The notes under the pieces were generated by a model. The model saw only the letters and a program-made list of their open reading frames with translations. It searched no databases and was not told the origin of the DNA. This document shows, in pieces, positions 34,807-44,121 of a stretch of DNA of 64,000 bases. How positions within the stretch are numbered: position 1 is the first letter of the stretch; each line of letters begins with the position of its first letter. The position numbers and the translations under genes were made by a program. The stretch covers positions 1-64,000 of the forward strand of contig DUOD01000011.1 in assembly GCA_012838995.1 (NCBI GenBank), read 5' to 3'. This stretch comes from Clostridiales bacterium (GTDB taxonomy: Bacteria > Bacillota > Clostridia > DUOD01).

Positions 34807-35938
34807 ATGCTTATGGCCAAATATACGGTATGGCTTGATCCCGGCCATGGCGGCAGTAGCCAAAACTACGGGGTATGTTCCGTCAATGGAAAAAGGTATA
34901 AGGAGGCCGACGCGGTGCTGGATATAGCCCTTAAGACAAGGAATTACCTAAGCGGCTATAAGGACATAGAGGTAAAGCTCACCCGGGATAGGGACGTCAC
35001 CGTATCCTTGCAGCAAAGGGCTTGATATGATAAACAATTATAAAAAGAATTTGGGCAGGACGATAGTCATATCCATCCACACCAATGCAGCATCCGATTC
35101 CGGTATCCGGGGTTGTGAGACATATCATTCCATACATTCCCCCAAGGGCAAACTGGGGCACAAACTGGCAACTCTTATTCAGCAGGAAATAACCGCCGGA
35201 CTAAATATACCTGATAGAGGCATTAAAACCCGTAGAAGTACCCAGGGGAATTATGATTATTATTTTGTAATAAGGGAAATACAGCCCACCAGTGTACTGG
35301 TGGAATTGGGTTTTCACACAAACCCCCAGGACTGTCAAATGCTTATAAATCCCAGTACCCGGAACCTTTATGCAAAACATCTGAGCAATGCCGTACTCAG
35401 ATATTTTGATATACCCATAGGCCAGCCTGATGCTCCCGAAGGGGATGTTTGGAGAATAATAGTGGACGGAACCCAAAGAATTGCCCTAACCGGCCTTGAT
35501 AAGGCAAAGGTTTACGCCCTCACCAACTTCTACCCGGCGGATATTATATTGCAAAACACCACGACCAACAAGACTATTAAATTAACGGATGAAATGAATT
35601 ATGAAGAAGAAATAATACGCGTTATTGTAGACGGTCAACAAAAAATTACGCTAACAGGGCTGCTGAAAGCCAAAAATTATGCAATATCCAACTTTTCGGG
35701 CAAAATAGTATTACAACACGCAGCCACGGGTACCCTTTTGATGGAATTTGAAAATTTCATAACACCACCTGATACGCCGGAGGATGAAAAGGAGTCTGAA
35801 GATGAAGAAAGGTCAGAAGATGAAAAGAAATCAGACAAAGAAACAGAAATCCATCCTATTGAATATTTGGTAAAACTCATCATTAAACTTATATATTTGA
35901 TAATAGATGTCTTTAAGAAAACCAATAACAATGGCTAA
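34807..35938 (+). pseudogene. N-acetylmuramoyl-L-alanine amidase (Amidase_3) interrupted by a +1 frameshift at 35020-35026
   Basis: ORF 34807-35025 (DPGHGGSSQNYG...KEADAVLDIALKT...TRDRDVTVSLQQRA*) continues in the next frame as MINNYKKNLGRTIVISIHTNAAS...VLVELGFHTNPQD; removing one T gives QQRADMINNYKK. Confidence 0.85.
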
Positions 35939-36027
35939 ATCAATATTTTTAATAATGTAGGCGCCATACTTCATATATAAGATATTTTAGTTTTGCACTA
36001 TAAACGCTATTGAAGTGCAAATATAAA

Positions 36028-36055
36028 AAGGGGATGCAGAATGATGCATCCCCTT
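36028..36055. terminator. Bidirectional terminator
   Basis: AAGGGGATGCA...TGATGCATCCCCTT. Confidence 0.75.
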
Positions 36056-36057
36056 CC

Positions 36058-37338
36058 CTATTCACCGCCTTTGGCCATGTATTTTGCTATCTCCATTAAC
36101 TTGTTTAGCTTTTCCCTCTGGCTTTCGTCATTTAATAGTTTTCTAACACCGTCCAGCATATTGTCATCGCCGGTATTCTTGTTCTTATCTGAACAGCTCC
36201 GTTGATCGGCGGTATTTTCTTGGCCGTCAATGCCCCCCTTGTTTTGATCGATATCATTTTTTTGTCCGGAGGACTGGCCATTGTCCTGAGAAGTGTCGTC
36301 ATTATGTTGGGCCGCACCGTCATCTTTTTGGACCGTACCGTCGTCGACGGCGTCACCTTCTAATTGTTTGGTCAAAGCTTCGTCCTTGTCTTTGTCTTTT
36401 ACCCCTTCTTCCGCCTTTTCCCCTGCAGACGGTGGATCATCCGTTTGTTCTACAGGCGGTGGGTCATCCGTTGTTGTATTGTTTGTGAGTGTTGTCTTAT
36501 CGTCGTTTTTATGCGTCGTCTTATCCGGTTTCAAATCTTTATCCTTTTGTTCCTTTTCAATGCCGTTTTTAAGTTCCCGTTCATTCATCATCTCCATTAA
36601 AGCAATCATTTTTACCATTTTATCCATATTCTTTATAAGTTTTTCACTTAATATGGGTTTGAAGACCCTTACCATTTCCCTGACCTTCTCAGCAAAGGAA
36701 ACTTCATCATCTTCCATGGCACTTATCCTTTTGGTATAGTTGTTGAAATTATCCATTACCTCCATCAGTTTCAAGGTTTTTTGTGCCATGGACTTCGCTT
36801 TGGGTACTAAGTAAGGCTGCAGCGCCTTTAAAACACCGACGCCCTGATCCCTTGTATATGCAAAGCCCTTTAATGTATCTTTGCTTCCTTTATGTCGATA
36901 TTCCTTGATAGTCTTTATACTATCATCTAACTCGAAAACTTTAATAAACAGGTCTATAATATTTTGTTCCCTTGGATTAAAATGTGCCCTTAATGAAGAA
37001 AGCAAATCCTTAAGTTCTTTCTTTTCTTTAATCAATATCAGCCGTCCGGTTTCTGACTTAGAATTTTTATGACTTGGAATATCCAAAGGCTGCTTATCCA
37101 AAGGAAGGGGGCTTTCTTTTTTGTCTTTTGACATAGGCAGCCGTTTTCTATTATCCAATAGCACAAATATAAAAAATACAATGGCTGTGGCAATCAATAA
37201 ATTATGCTGGGCTTTGGAAAAACCACGATTGGTACTGTGGTATGTATCAGTCCCATCATTGAATAAAGTATTATTCTTTATATTGGTTGCCAAAATAGCG
37301 GTAAGTTTTTGGTCATTGTCTAAAAAACGCTCTTCCAT
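36058..37338 (-). CDS. Hypothetical membrane-anchored protein with low-complexity Asp/Gln/Asn-rich linker
   Basis: One TM segment (LLIATAIVFFIFVLL), helical middle, D/Q/N/K-rich linker, conserved-looking C-terminus LDGVRKLLNDESQREKLNKLMEIAKYM. Confidence 0.65.
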   Translation of the reverse strand: MEERFLDNDQKLTAILATNIKNNTLFNDGTDTYHSTNRGFSKAQHNLLIATAIVFFIFVLLDNRKRLPMSKDKKESPLPLDKQPLDIPSHKNSKSETGRLILIKEKKELKDLLSSLRAHFNPREQNIIDLFIKVFELDDSIKTIKEYRHKGSKDTLKGFAYTRDQGVGVLKALQPYLVPKAKSMAQKTLKLMEVMDNFNNYTKRISAMEDDEVSFAEKVREMVRVFKPILSEKLIKNMDKMVKMIALMEMMNERELKNGIEKEQKDKDLKPDKTTHKNDDKTTLTNNTTTDDPPPVEQTDDPPSAGEKAEEGVKDKDKDEALTKQLEGDAVDDGTVQKDDGAAQHNDDTSQDNGQSSGQKNDIDQNKGGIDGQENTADQRSCSDKNKNTGDDNMLDGVRKLLNDESQREKLNKLMEIAKYMAKGGE

Positions 37339-37355
37339 AAAAACCCTCCTAAAAT

Positions 37356-37625
37356 CTACTTTACTTGGGCGTTAACAACGGTATCCTGCTGTATATACCT
37401 TACTTGGGGTAATTTTACTATGGTTTCCAAACTGCCACAGGGAATATCCACTGTGATGGCATCGATCAAAGGCAAATCATATTTAATCTGCCCCGAAAGT
37501 TTGGCTATGGTTCTTTTTAACTGGTTGTCTATCTTTCCGTTGATGTACATGATTACGGAAATCCTTACATCCCTACATTTGTTAATTTTGTCCAACAGAT
37601 ACCTATCCAGTTTTAATCTCATCAT
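37356..37625 (-). CDS. Stand-alone subtilisin-propeptide (inhibitor I9)-like protein
   Basis: 89 aa; KLSGQIKYDLPLIDAITVDIPCGSLETIVKLPQVRYIQQDTVVN aligns with the propeptide of the subtilase at 39908. Confidence 0.65.
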   Translation of the reverse strand: MMRLKLDRYLLDKINKCRDVRISVIMYINGKIDNQLKRTIAKLSGQIKYDLPLIDAITVDIPCGSLETIVKLPQVRYIQQDTVVNAQVK

Positions 37626-37877
37626 TGATGATACAAGCCTCCGTATAATATTGTTAATGATCGAAAAAAAAATTTAGATCCTCACTGCGCTACGACTATA
37701 ACCTATTGTTATATTACGCAGTTTATGCAATAATTGTTACATGTATTAATGTCTACAAAGAAAATACCGCTACATCAACGTTCTTTTGCTTATCAAAGGG
37801 TTGAAAATTTATATTGGAGAAAAAATTTATATGTTATATAATAAAATCAAGAAAAATATGAAAAAAGGTGATGTGTC

Positions 37878-39425
37878 TTGTTAAAAAGCGAATGGAAGAA
37901 GCTTCAAAACGGAAGCGATATAAGGGGCATTGCTGTTCCCGGCGTGGAGGGTGAAACCGTAAACTTAACCGATGATGTGGTAAATGCCATAGCCCGGTCT
38001 TTTGCCCTTTGGCTGTCGGAAAAGAAACAAAAAGCGGTAAACGACCTGACGGTGTCCGTCGGGCATGATTCCCGCATATCGGCCCCGCAACTGAAAAAAG
38101 CCGTTATAAAGGGTTTAACCCATATGGGGGCTCATGTATTCGACTGCGGCATGGCTTCTACCCCGGCAATGTTCATGACAACCGTTACCCCCGGTTATAG
38201 CTATGACGGTGCAATAATGATTACCGCCAGCCACCTTCCATACAACCGCAACGGCCTGAAATTTTTCACCAATAAAGGCGGTCTGGAAAAGCAGGATATA
38301 ACCGATATTCTATACATGGCCCAGACGGGAGACTTCCCCCAAGGCAAATCTCAAGGCAAGGTAACATCCATAGATTTTATGTCGGTATACGCCAATATAC
38401 TGGTGGAAAAAATCAGGGAAGGGGTGGGTCATCCCCAAAACAGGCAGCAACCTTTAAAAGGCTTTAAGATAATTGTCGATGCGGGCAACGGGGCGGGAGG
38501 TTTCTTTGCCCATAAGGTTTTGGAACCCTTGGGTGCCGATATTACAGGCAGTCAATTTTTAGAACCCGACGGCGCATTCCCCAATCACATTCCCAATCCC
38601 GAAGACAAGCAAGCAATAAACAGTATAAAGGAAGCCGTGTTGAAAAACAATGCCGATCTGGGGATTATTTTCGATGCAGACGTGGATCGTGCCGGTGCGG
38701 TTGACAAAAACGGTAGGGAAATTAATAAAAACCGTTTGATTGCTTTGATGGCGACCATCGTGTTGGAAGAGGCCCCCGGTTCAATAATAGTTACCGACTC
38801 CGTTACTTCCACCGGGCTGAAAACATTCATAGAAGACAAACTGGGCGGTTATCATCACCGCTTTAAGCGGGGCTATAAAAATGTAATCAATGAAGCAATT
38901 AGGCTGAATAAAGAGGGCAAAGTATGCAACCTTGCCATAGAAACTTCGGGCCACGGCGCCCTCAAAGAAAATTATTTCCTAGATGACGGTGCATATTTAA
39001 TAGCCAAAATACTAATCAAAATGGCTAAGCTAAAACTACAGGAAAATAAAACCATCGACAGCTTGCTGGCCGGTCTGGCGGAACCGGTGGAAAGCGAGGA
39101 ATTTAGGCTTAACCTTTTAACCGATGACTTCAAAGAATACGGGACAAATATAATATCCGACTTAACGCGCTATGCCCAAGATAATGATACCTGGCACGTG
39201 GCACCGGATAACTACGAAGGCATTAGGGTGTCCTTTGATGAAAATAACGGAAATGGATGGTTTCTACTGCGCATGTCCCTCCATGATCCGCTATTGCCAC
39301 TGAACATAGAATCCGATTCCAAGGACGGTGTAAGGCAAATAGTAAACAAACTCATGCCCTTTCTGTCAAAATACGATAAATTGGATACCACTCCCTTAAA
39401 GAATTATTTGCAAAAAAGAGAATAA
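37878..39425 (+). CDS. Phosphomannomutase/phosphoglucomutase family phosphohexomutase
   Basis: SDIRGIAVPG, ITASHLPYNRNGLKFF, DADVDRAGAVD, ETSGHGAL. Confidence 0.92.
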   Translation: MLKSEWKKLQNGSDIRGIAVPGVEGETVNLTDDVVNAIARSFALWLSEKKQKAVNDLTVSVGHDSRISAPQLKKAVIKGLTHMGAHVFDCGMASTPAMFMTTVTPGYSYDGAIMITASHLPYNRNGLKFFTNKGGLEKQDITDILYMAQTGDFPQGKSQGKVTSIDFMSVYANILVEKIREGVGHPQNRQQPLKGFKIIVDAGNGAGGFFAHKVLEPLGADITGSQFLEPDGAFPNHIPNPEDKQAINSIKEAVLKNNADLGIIFDADVDRAGAVDKNGREINKNRLIALMATIVLEEAPGSIIVTDSVTSTGLKTFIEDKLGGYHHRFKRGYKNVINEAIRLNKEGKVCNLAIETSGHGALKENYFLDDGAYLIAKILIKMAKLKLQENKTIDSLLAGLAEPVESEEFRLNLLTDDFKEYGTNIISDLTRYAQDNDTWHVAPDNYEGIRVSFDENNGNGWFLLRMSLHDPLLPLNIESDSKDGVRQIVNKLMPFLSKYDKLDTTPLKNYLQKRE

Positions 39426-39444
39426 AATTATTCTCTTTTTTTTT
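39414..39444 (+). terminator. Terminator after phosphohexomutase
   Basis: AAAAGAGAATAAAATTATTCTCTTTTTTTT. Confidence 0.75.
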
Positions 39445-39570
39445 ACCTATCTTACAAGTTTTACAATGTACTAAAAGCAGCATCTACTTCATAATATATA
39501 AAGAACTTATTTAGACCAAATGCTCAAAAGTCCACAATAAATATATCATCAATAAGGAGGATATCCCACC

Positions 39571-39834
39571 ATGGCAGATATGGACTTTCTCGATTGCTTA
39601 ACCAAGGAGGATATCGACAAACTTTACGCAATTGCAAAGTCATTATCAAGCAAAAGTGAAGAAGAATTGATTAACCAGCTAAAGAGCATCAAACAGGATA
39701 CAAGCGGTGCATACCATTTCTTGACCCACTTGTCTCCGGAACATCAAGAGGAAATCATGGCCCAATTAAGGCAGTTCTTTGATGAAGAAAAGTTAGCCAA
39801 AATAGACAGGATTTTATCTGCATTGAAGGATTAA
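39571..39834 (+). CDS. Small hypothetical helical protein
   Basis: 87 aa, RBS AAGGAGG; MADMDFLDCLTKEDIDKLYAIAKSL. Confidence 0.65.
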   Translation: MADMDFLDCLTKEDIDKLYAIAKSLSSKSEEELINQLKSIKQDTSGAYHFLTHLSPEHQEEIMAQLRQFFDEEKLAKIDRILSALKD

Positions 39835-39907
39835 ATTTTTATCAGCCTTTAACATTATTTCGCCCCTGTTCATATGATGGTATAAGAAAACGAATAGGGG
39901 TGAAATA

Positions 39908-41170
39908 ATGTTAAATATAAACGCCTTTTTGCTGCTGGCACTGCTTTCTGCTGTTAAGAACTACGGTAATCATTGGAAGGTCGATACAGCCTTAAAAGAC
40001 AAGATTTCTACCATGTCTGACGAAAGCGTGCCGGTTATCATACTATCCAAAAGCCTTAACGGAAGCAGCATCGAACAATTCATAAAAGAACACAAGGGCA
40101 AGCTGAAATACAGGTTGCCCATAATAAACGGATATGCGGTAGAGCTGCGGTGTAATTGTTTAATGCCCATGGCTAATATCAAAGAAGTTGAATATATTTG
40201 TGAAGATAGTAAGATATCTTCTTTTATGGATATAGCGCGAAAGACGGTGGGAGCCCACAATTTCGGGAATAATAAGTATACCGGCAGTAATGTGGTGGTT
40301 GCCATACTGGATACGGGAGTATACCCCCACCCTGACCTAACCAAACCCAAAAACAGAATTATATACTTTAAGGATTTTGTCAATAACAAAAAATTTCCTT
40401 ACGACGATAACGGCCACGGTACCCATGTGGCGGGTACGGTGGCAGGAAATGGCACCATGTCCAAGGGTAAATATAACGGTATCGCTCCGGAGGCTAAGAT
40501 AATCGGAATTAAAGTCCTGGACAGCAACGGCAGCGGCAACGCATCGGATATTCTGGCGGGTATGCAATGGGTACTCGATAACAAGGACAAATACAATATA
40601 CGAATAGTATCATTATCCCTTGGATCCAAACCGAACAAGGCAGCGACAATGGACCCTTTGATAAGGGGAGTTAACGCCCTGTGGGACAATAACTTGGTGG
40701 TAGTGGCCGCTGCCGGAAATTCCGGTCCCAAAAGAAGTACAATTGCATCCCCGGGTATCAGCCCTAAAATAATCACCGTTGGCGCTTCCGATGATATGAG
40801 AACGATAGAACCCTTCGATGACTCCATTGCAGACTTCTCCAGCAGGGGACCGGTGGGCTGTTGCGGTAAAAAACCCGATCTGGTAGCTCCCGGAGTAAAC
40901 ATCGTATCCACCGCCACCGATAAAAAGTACGGCGGCGACAAAAACGGTCCCGATGGGGCTAATATGCCAAAACCCTATAGAACAATGTCCGGAACATCGG
41001 TTTCAACGCCCATAGTCTCTGGATGCATAGCCCTGATACTTGAAAAATATCCTTCACTGACCCCCAACGATATTAAAAAACTATTGAAAAAATCAACCAT
41101 AAATCTTAACAAAAGTGAGTATGTCCAGGGAAAAGGTTTGATATCCCTTAAAAAGCTAAACGGTCAATAA
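39908..41170 (+). CDS. Subtilisin-like S8 serine protease with N-terminal propeptide
   Basis: VVVAILDTGVYPHPDL (Asp), NGHGTHVAGTVAG (His), MSGTSVSTPIVSG (Ser). Confidence 0.95.
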   Translation: MLNINAFLLLALLSAVKNYGNHWKVDTALKDKISTMSDESVPVIILSKSLNGSSIEQFIKEHKGKLKYRLPIINGYAVELRCNCLMPMANIKEVEYICEDSKISSFMDIARKTVGAHNFGNNKYTGSNVVVAILDTGVYPHPDLTKPKNRIIYFKDFVNNKKFPYDDNGHGTHVAGTVAGNGTMSKGKYNGIAPEAKIIGIKVLDSNGSGNASDILAGMQWVLDNKDKYNIRIVSLSLGSKPNKAATMDPLIRGVNALWDNNLVVVAAAGNSGPKRSTIASPGISPKIITVGASDDMRTIEPFDDSIADFSSRGPVGCCGKKPDLVAPGVNIVSTATDKKYGGDKNGPDGANMPKPYRTMSGTSVSTPIVSGCIALILEKYPSLTPNDIKKLLKKSTINLNKSEYVQGKGLISLKKLNGQ

Positions 41171-41198
41171 AAAAGAGGTTCAAACCTCTTTTTTATTG
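41166..41198. terminator. Bidirectional terminator
   Basis: AATAAAAAAGAGGTTCAAACCTCTTTTTTATT. Confidence 0.85.
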
Positions 41199-41707
41199 AC
41201 TATTAAGAATTTACCCGCAGCCCTTATAACGCCCATTGCCACAATTCCACCCAAAACAGCGGTCACCAACTGGGGCCAGCTGTACAAAAACGATGCCGGG
41301 AAAGGTACCGGTATTCCCATTATTAATCTAAAGGAAAGTCTTATGCCAAAATACAAAAACACAAATTTGATTACGGATCCCGTTATAAAGGCCAGGTACC
41401 TATTTTTCCCTGCCAACAAACCATATATTATTACCAATATACAATTCCCGGCAGCGATTATGGGTACCATCCAAATCAAAGCTACATGCCCCTGCAGCAG
41501 TACAATAACAGGCGTCAGTATACCCACAACCACCCCGCCCGGTATATCCACCGAAGCCGTTGCAGTAAGCAGTACTGCATTAACCAGAGTACCTACTATA
41601 AACACGTTTACCGTGGGTTCAGGTAAAATAGCCCTGAACAACGTTTGAAACAATACCGCAAGGGCGAGCAGCAGGCCCGTCCTTGTAATATACCTCGTAC
41701 CCTTCAT
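41180..41707 (-). CDS. ECF transporter S-component-like integral membrane protein
   Basis: 175 aa, about five TM segments, basic N-terminus RYITRTGLLLALAVLFQTL. Confidence 0.6.
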   Translation of the reverse strand: MKGTRYITRTGLLLALAVLFQTLFRAILPEPTVNVFIVGTLVNAVLLTATASVDIPGGVVVGILTPVIVLLQGHVALIWMVPIIAAGNCILVIIYGLLAGKNRYLAFITGSVIKFVFLYFGIRLSFRLIMGIPVPFPASFLYSWPQLVTAVLGGIVAMGVIRAAGKFLIVNKKEV

Positions 41708-41728
41708 AAAGCTATCCCCATTTCATCT

Positions 41729-41977
41729 TTATTTGGAAGTAAAGGCGGTCTTTACCTTTACTCCCCTTAGGTTGCCCAGCTTACCTGTTAAGGCACCTAT
41801 TTCGTCGGTTGTACCGTCCACTATAAGAGCAATTACCGATATGTTCTTTTCTCTGTAGGGTATCCCCATTCTCCCGATAATTATATCACCAAACTGACTC
41901 AAGTAAGAGTTCAGTTTATCGCCCGCCTTTTCACGGTCTTCGACAACTATTGCAATTACACCAATTCTCTTTTCCAT
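41729..41977 (-). CDS. TM1266-like putative iron-only hydrogenase system regulator (ACT/NikR-C-like fold)
   Basis: MEKRIGVIAIVVEDREKAGDKLNSYLSQFGDIIIGRMGIPYREKNISVIALIVDGTTDEIGALTGKLG. Confidence 0.8.
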   Translation of the reverse strand: MEKRIGVIAIVVEDREKAGDKLNSYLSQFGDIIIGRMGIPYREKNISVIALIVDGTTDEIGALTGKLGNLRGVKVKTAFTSK

Positions 41978-42059
41978 CCTTTACCTCCGGATTATAAAGT
42001 CTTAAAACTTTAATACTTGTCCTTATTTAATGCGTGACCTTAAATTGAGGAAAGGGCTA

Positions 42060-42165
42060 AGACTCAGCACACTTCCCGTCTTCCGCCTTGTGCAGGGTCT
42101 TGCCTATAACCGGAATACGCAGCTTTCCCTGCAATCAGACTTTTACCTGACTTCGGCTGAGGAAT
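42060..42165 (-). ncRNA. Candidate structured RNA (family not assigned)
   Basis: GC-rich island in AT-rich intergenic DNA. Closing stem CTCAGC/GCTGAG; stem GCAGGG/CCCTGC; crossing TTCCG/CGGAA pairing implies a pseudoknot; a G-U-compatible hairpin favours the minus strand. Confidence 0.6.
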
Positions 42166-42287
42166 AAGGTATGGCATCATTATAATATAGCCGCGGCAAA
42201 AATTCTATTCTTTTGGCATAAGTTATTACTAAAAACAGTTATTATTAATTATGGCGGACAATAAGTTTTGCAACTAATGGCTGTTTT

Positions 42288-42857
42288 TTAAGGATCTCTT
42301 GAATCCAGCAGGGTATCGTTCACCTTCCTTAAATTTTCATAAGTAATGGGTCCCACTATACCGTCCGGCGATATGCCGTAGTCCTGCTGAAACCTTTGTA
42401 CCGCACTCCTGGTAAGCTCGTCATAGGTCCCGGTAATTTCACCGTCATAATACCCCGCCATCCTTAAAATGGCCTGCACTTCCTGCACGTCATCGCCGTC
42501 GGGTACCCCAACGTACAAGATACGACCGGTGAATACATCACCCACTATTTTTACCTTGGTACCCAAGGGCACCATATCATACAACTCGATAACATCTTCG
42601 TTAAGCATCCTTATACATCCGTTACTGGCAGCGGTGCCTATGCCCTCGGGGGCATCGGTGCCGTGTATACCATATCCACCCCACCCTGTGTTTAATATGG
42701 TACAATTTAGGTTGTCCAAGCTGCTGCGTCTGCCGCCTGTTACAGAAGCATTTAAATTATGGTCATTAATTTGGAAAAAATATTGCATTACCCTACTCTT
42801 TATAATATACTTATTAGTAATGATTAGTAGTAGGTAATATAATCTTGTGTTAAACAT
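42288..42857 (-). pseudogene. C-terminal half of an L,D-transpeptidase (YkuD catalytic half plus peptidoglycan-binding domain), separated from its N-terminal half
   Basis: [26 protein letters not shown] catalytic motif and C-terminal PG_binding_1; the N-terminal half of the YkuD fold is missing and found at 47929-48411. Confidence 0.9.
42667..42694. repeat. Putative att site (element left junction)
   Basis: ATACCATATCCACCCCACCCTGTGTTTA, 21/28 identical to 47951-47978; core CCACCCCA at 42676-42683. Confidence 0.82.
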
Positions 42858-42936
42858 TGCCTTTTATTAGTTTAACACCAATGCTTTTGCCCTACATTAA
42901 GGATGAATAAAATCTTTAAATAGGAGATGAAATTTT

Positions 42937-44094
42937 ATGGAGTACTTTTTAACGGAAGAACAGGAAATGATTAAGGACCTGGCCAAAAGGATTGCCGACG
43001 AAAAAATTGCCCCCGTGGCACTTGAATATGATGAAAAAGGGATATTCCCCAGAGATATAGTTAACATACTTGCCCAGTCGGATTTGTGCGGTGTGTATAT
43101 TCCGGAAGAATATGGCGGACTGGGGGGCGGAATCTTTGAAATGGCGCTGGTGGTGGAAGAACTCAGCAGAGCCTGCGGGGGAATAGCCTTGGCCTTCGCC
43201 GGAACCGGTTTGGGCATATACCCGGTAATACTCTTCGGTAATGAACAACAAAAGGAAAAATACCTACCTGATATCGCCTCCGGCAAAAAACTGGCCGCCT
43301 TTGGTTTGACCGAAGCCGATGCTGGCAGTGACGCCGCCGGTATACAGACCACCGCCACCAAGGACGGAGATTATTACATACTAAACGGCACCAAACAGTG
43401 GATTACCAACGGCGGCGAAGCGGATATTTATACGGTAATAGCCGCAACCGATAAAACCAAGGGTTCCAGGGGTTTTTCCGCCTTTATTGTGGAAAAGGAT
43501 ACCCCAGGCTTTTCATTCGGTAAAAAGGAAGAAAAAATGGGCATACGGGCCTCGGCAACCAGAGAACTGATTTTCGAAGATTGTAAAATACCCAAGGAAA
43601 ACCTGTTGGGTCGGGAAGGTATGGGCTTTATCGTGGCTATGAAAACCCTGGACAGGACCAGGCCGGGGGTTGCAGCCCAGGCTGTGGGCATAGCCCAAGG
43701 CGCCTTTGATAAAGCCGTTAAATACAGCAGGGAAAGACATCAGTTCGGACAACCCATATCTTCATTCCAAGCCATCCAGCATATGCTGGCCGACATGGCC
43801 ATACAAATCGAGGCTGCCCGGGCATTGGTTTACGCCACCTGCAGAACCATTGATGCGGGGGCTAAGAACTTCTCCAAAGAATCTGCCATGTGCAAGGTCT
43901 TTGCCTCCGATGTTGCAATGAAGGTTACCACCGATGCCGTGCAAATCTTCGGGGGTTACGGATATATGAAGGAATATCCCGTTGAAAAGATGATGAGGGA
44001 CGCCAAAATTACCCAAATCTATGAGGGAACCAATCAAATCCAGAGAAATATAATCGCACTGGAGCTTATAAAGGCTGCATCCAGAAGTAAATAA
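42937..44094 (+). CDS. Acyl-CoA dehydrogenase
   Basis: LTEEQEMIKDLAKRIADEKIAP, FGLTEADAGSDAAGIQT, YEGTNQIQRNIIAL. Confidence 0.95.
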   Translation: MEYFLTEEQEMIKDLAKRIADEKIAPVALEYDEKGIFPRDIVNILAQSDLCGVYIPEEYGGLGGGIFEMALVVEELSRACGGIALAFAGTGLGIYPVILFGNEQQKEKYLPDIASGKKLAAFGLTEADAGSDAAGIQTTATKDGDYYILNGTKQWITNGGEADIYTVIAATDKTKGSRGFSAFIVEKDTPGFSFGKKEEKMGIRASATRELIFEDCKIPKENLLGREGMGFIVAMKTLDRTRPGVAAQAVGIAQGAFDKAVKYSRERHQFGQPISSFQAIQHMLADMAIQIEAARALVYATCRTIDAGAKNFSKESAMCKVFASDVAMKVTTDAVQIFGGYGYMKEYPVEKMMRDAKITQIYEGTNQIQRNIIALELIKAASRSK

Positions 44095-44121
44095 ATACCC
44101 ATTTGGACAGGAGTGACAATA

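Noticed and set aside
35010-35030. prfB-like programmed +1 frameshift in the amidase gene
   Set aside because: The P-site codon is GCT rather than the slippery CTT preceding TGA, so I do not claim programmed frameshifting; kept only as one option.
42060-42165. RNase P RNA, SRP RNA, tmRNA or 6S RNA as explanation for the structured block
   Set aside because: Diagnostic conserved motifs of these RNAs are not present and the block is too short for RNase P or tmRNA.
42042-42857. ORF 42288-42857 as a normal complete L,D-transpeptidase
   Set aside because: Its first ~50 residues do not look like YkuD; the missing half is at 47929-48411, so the apparent start lies inside the inserted element.
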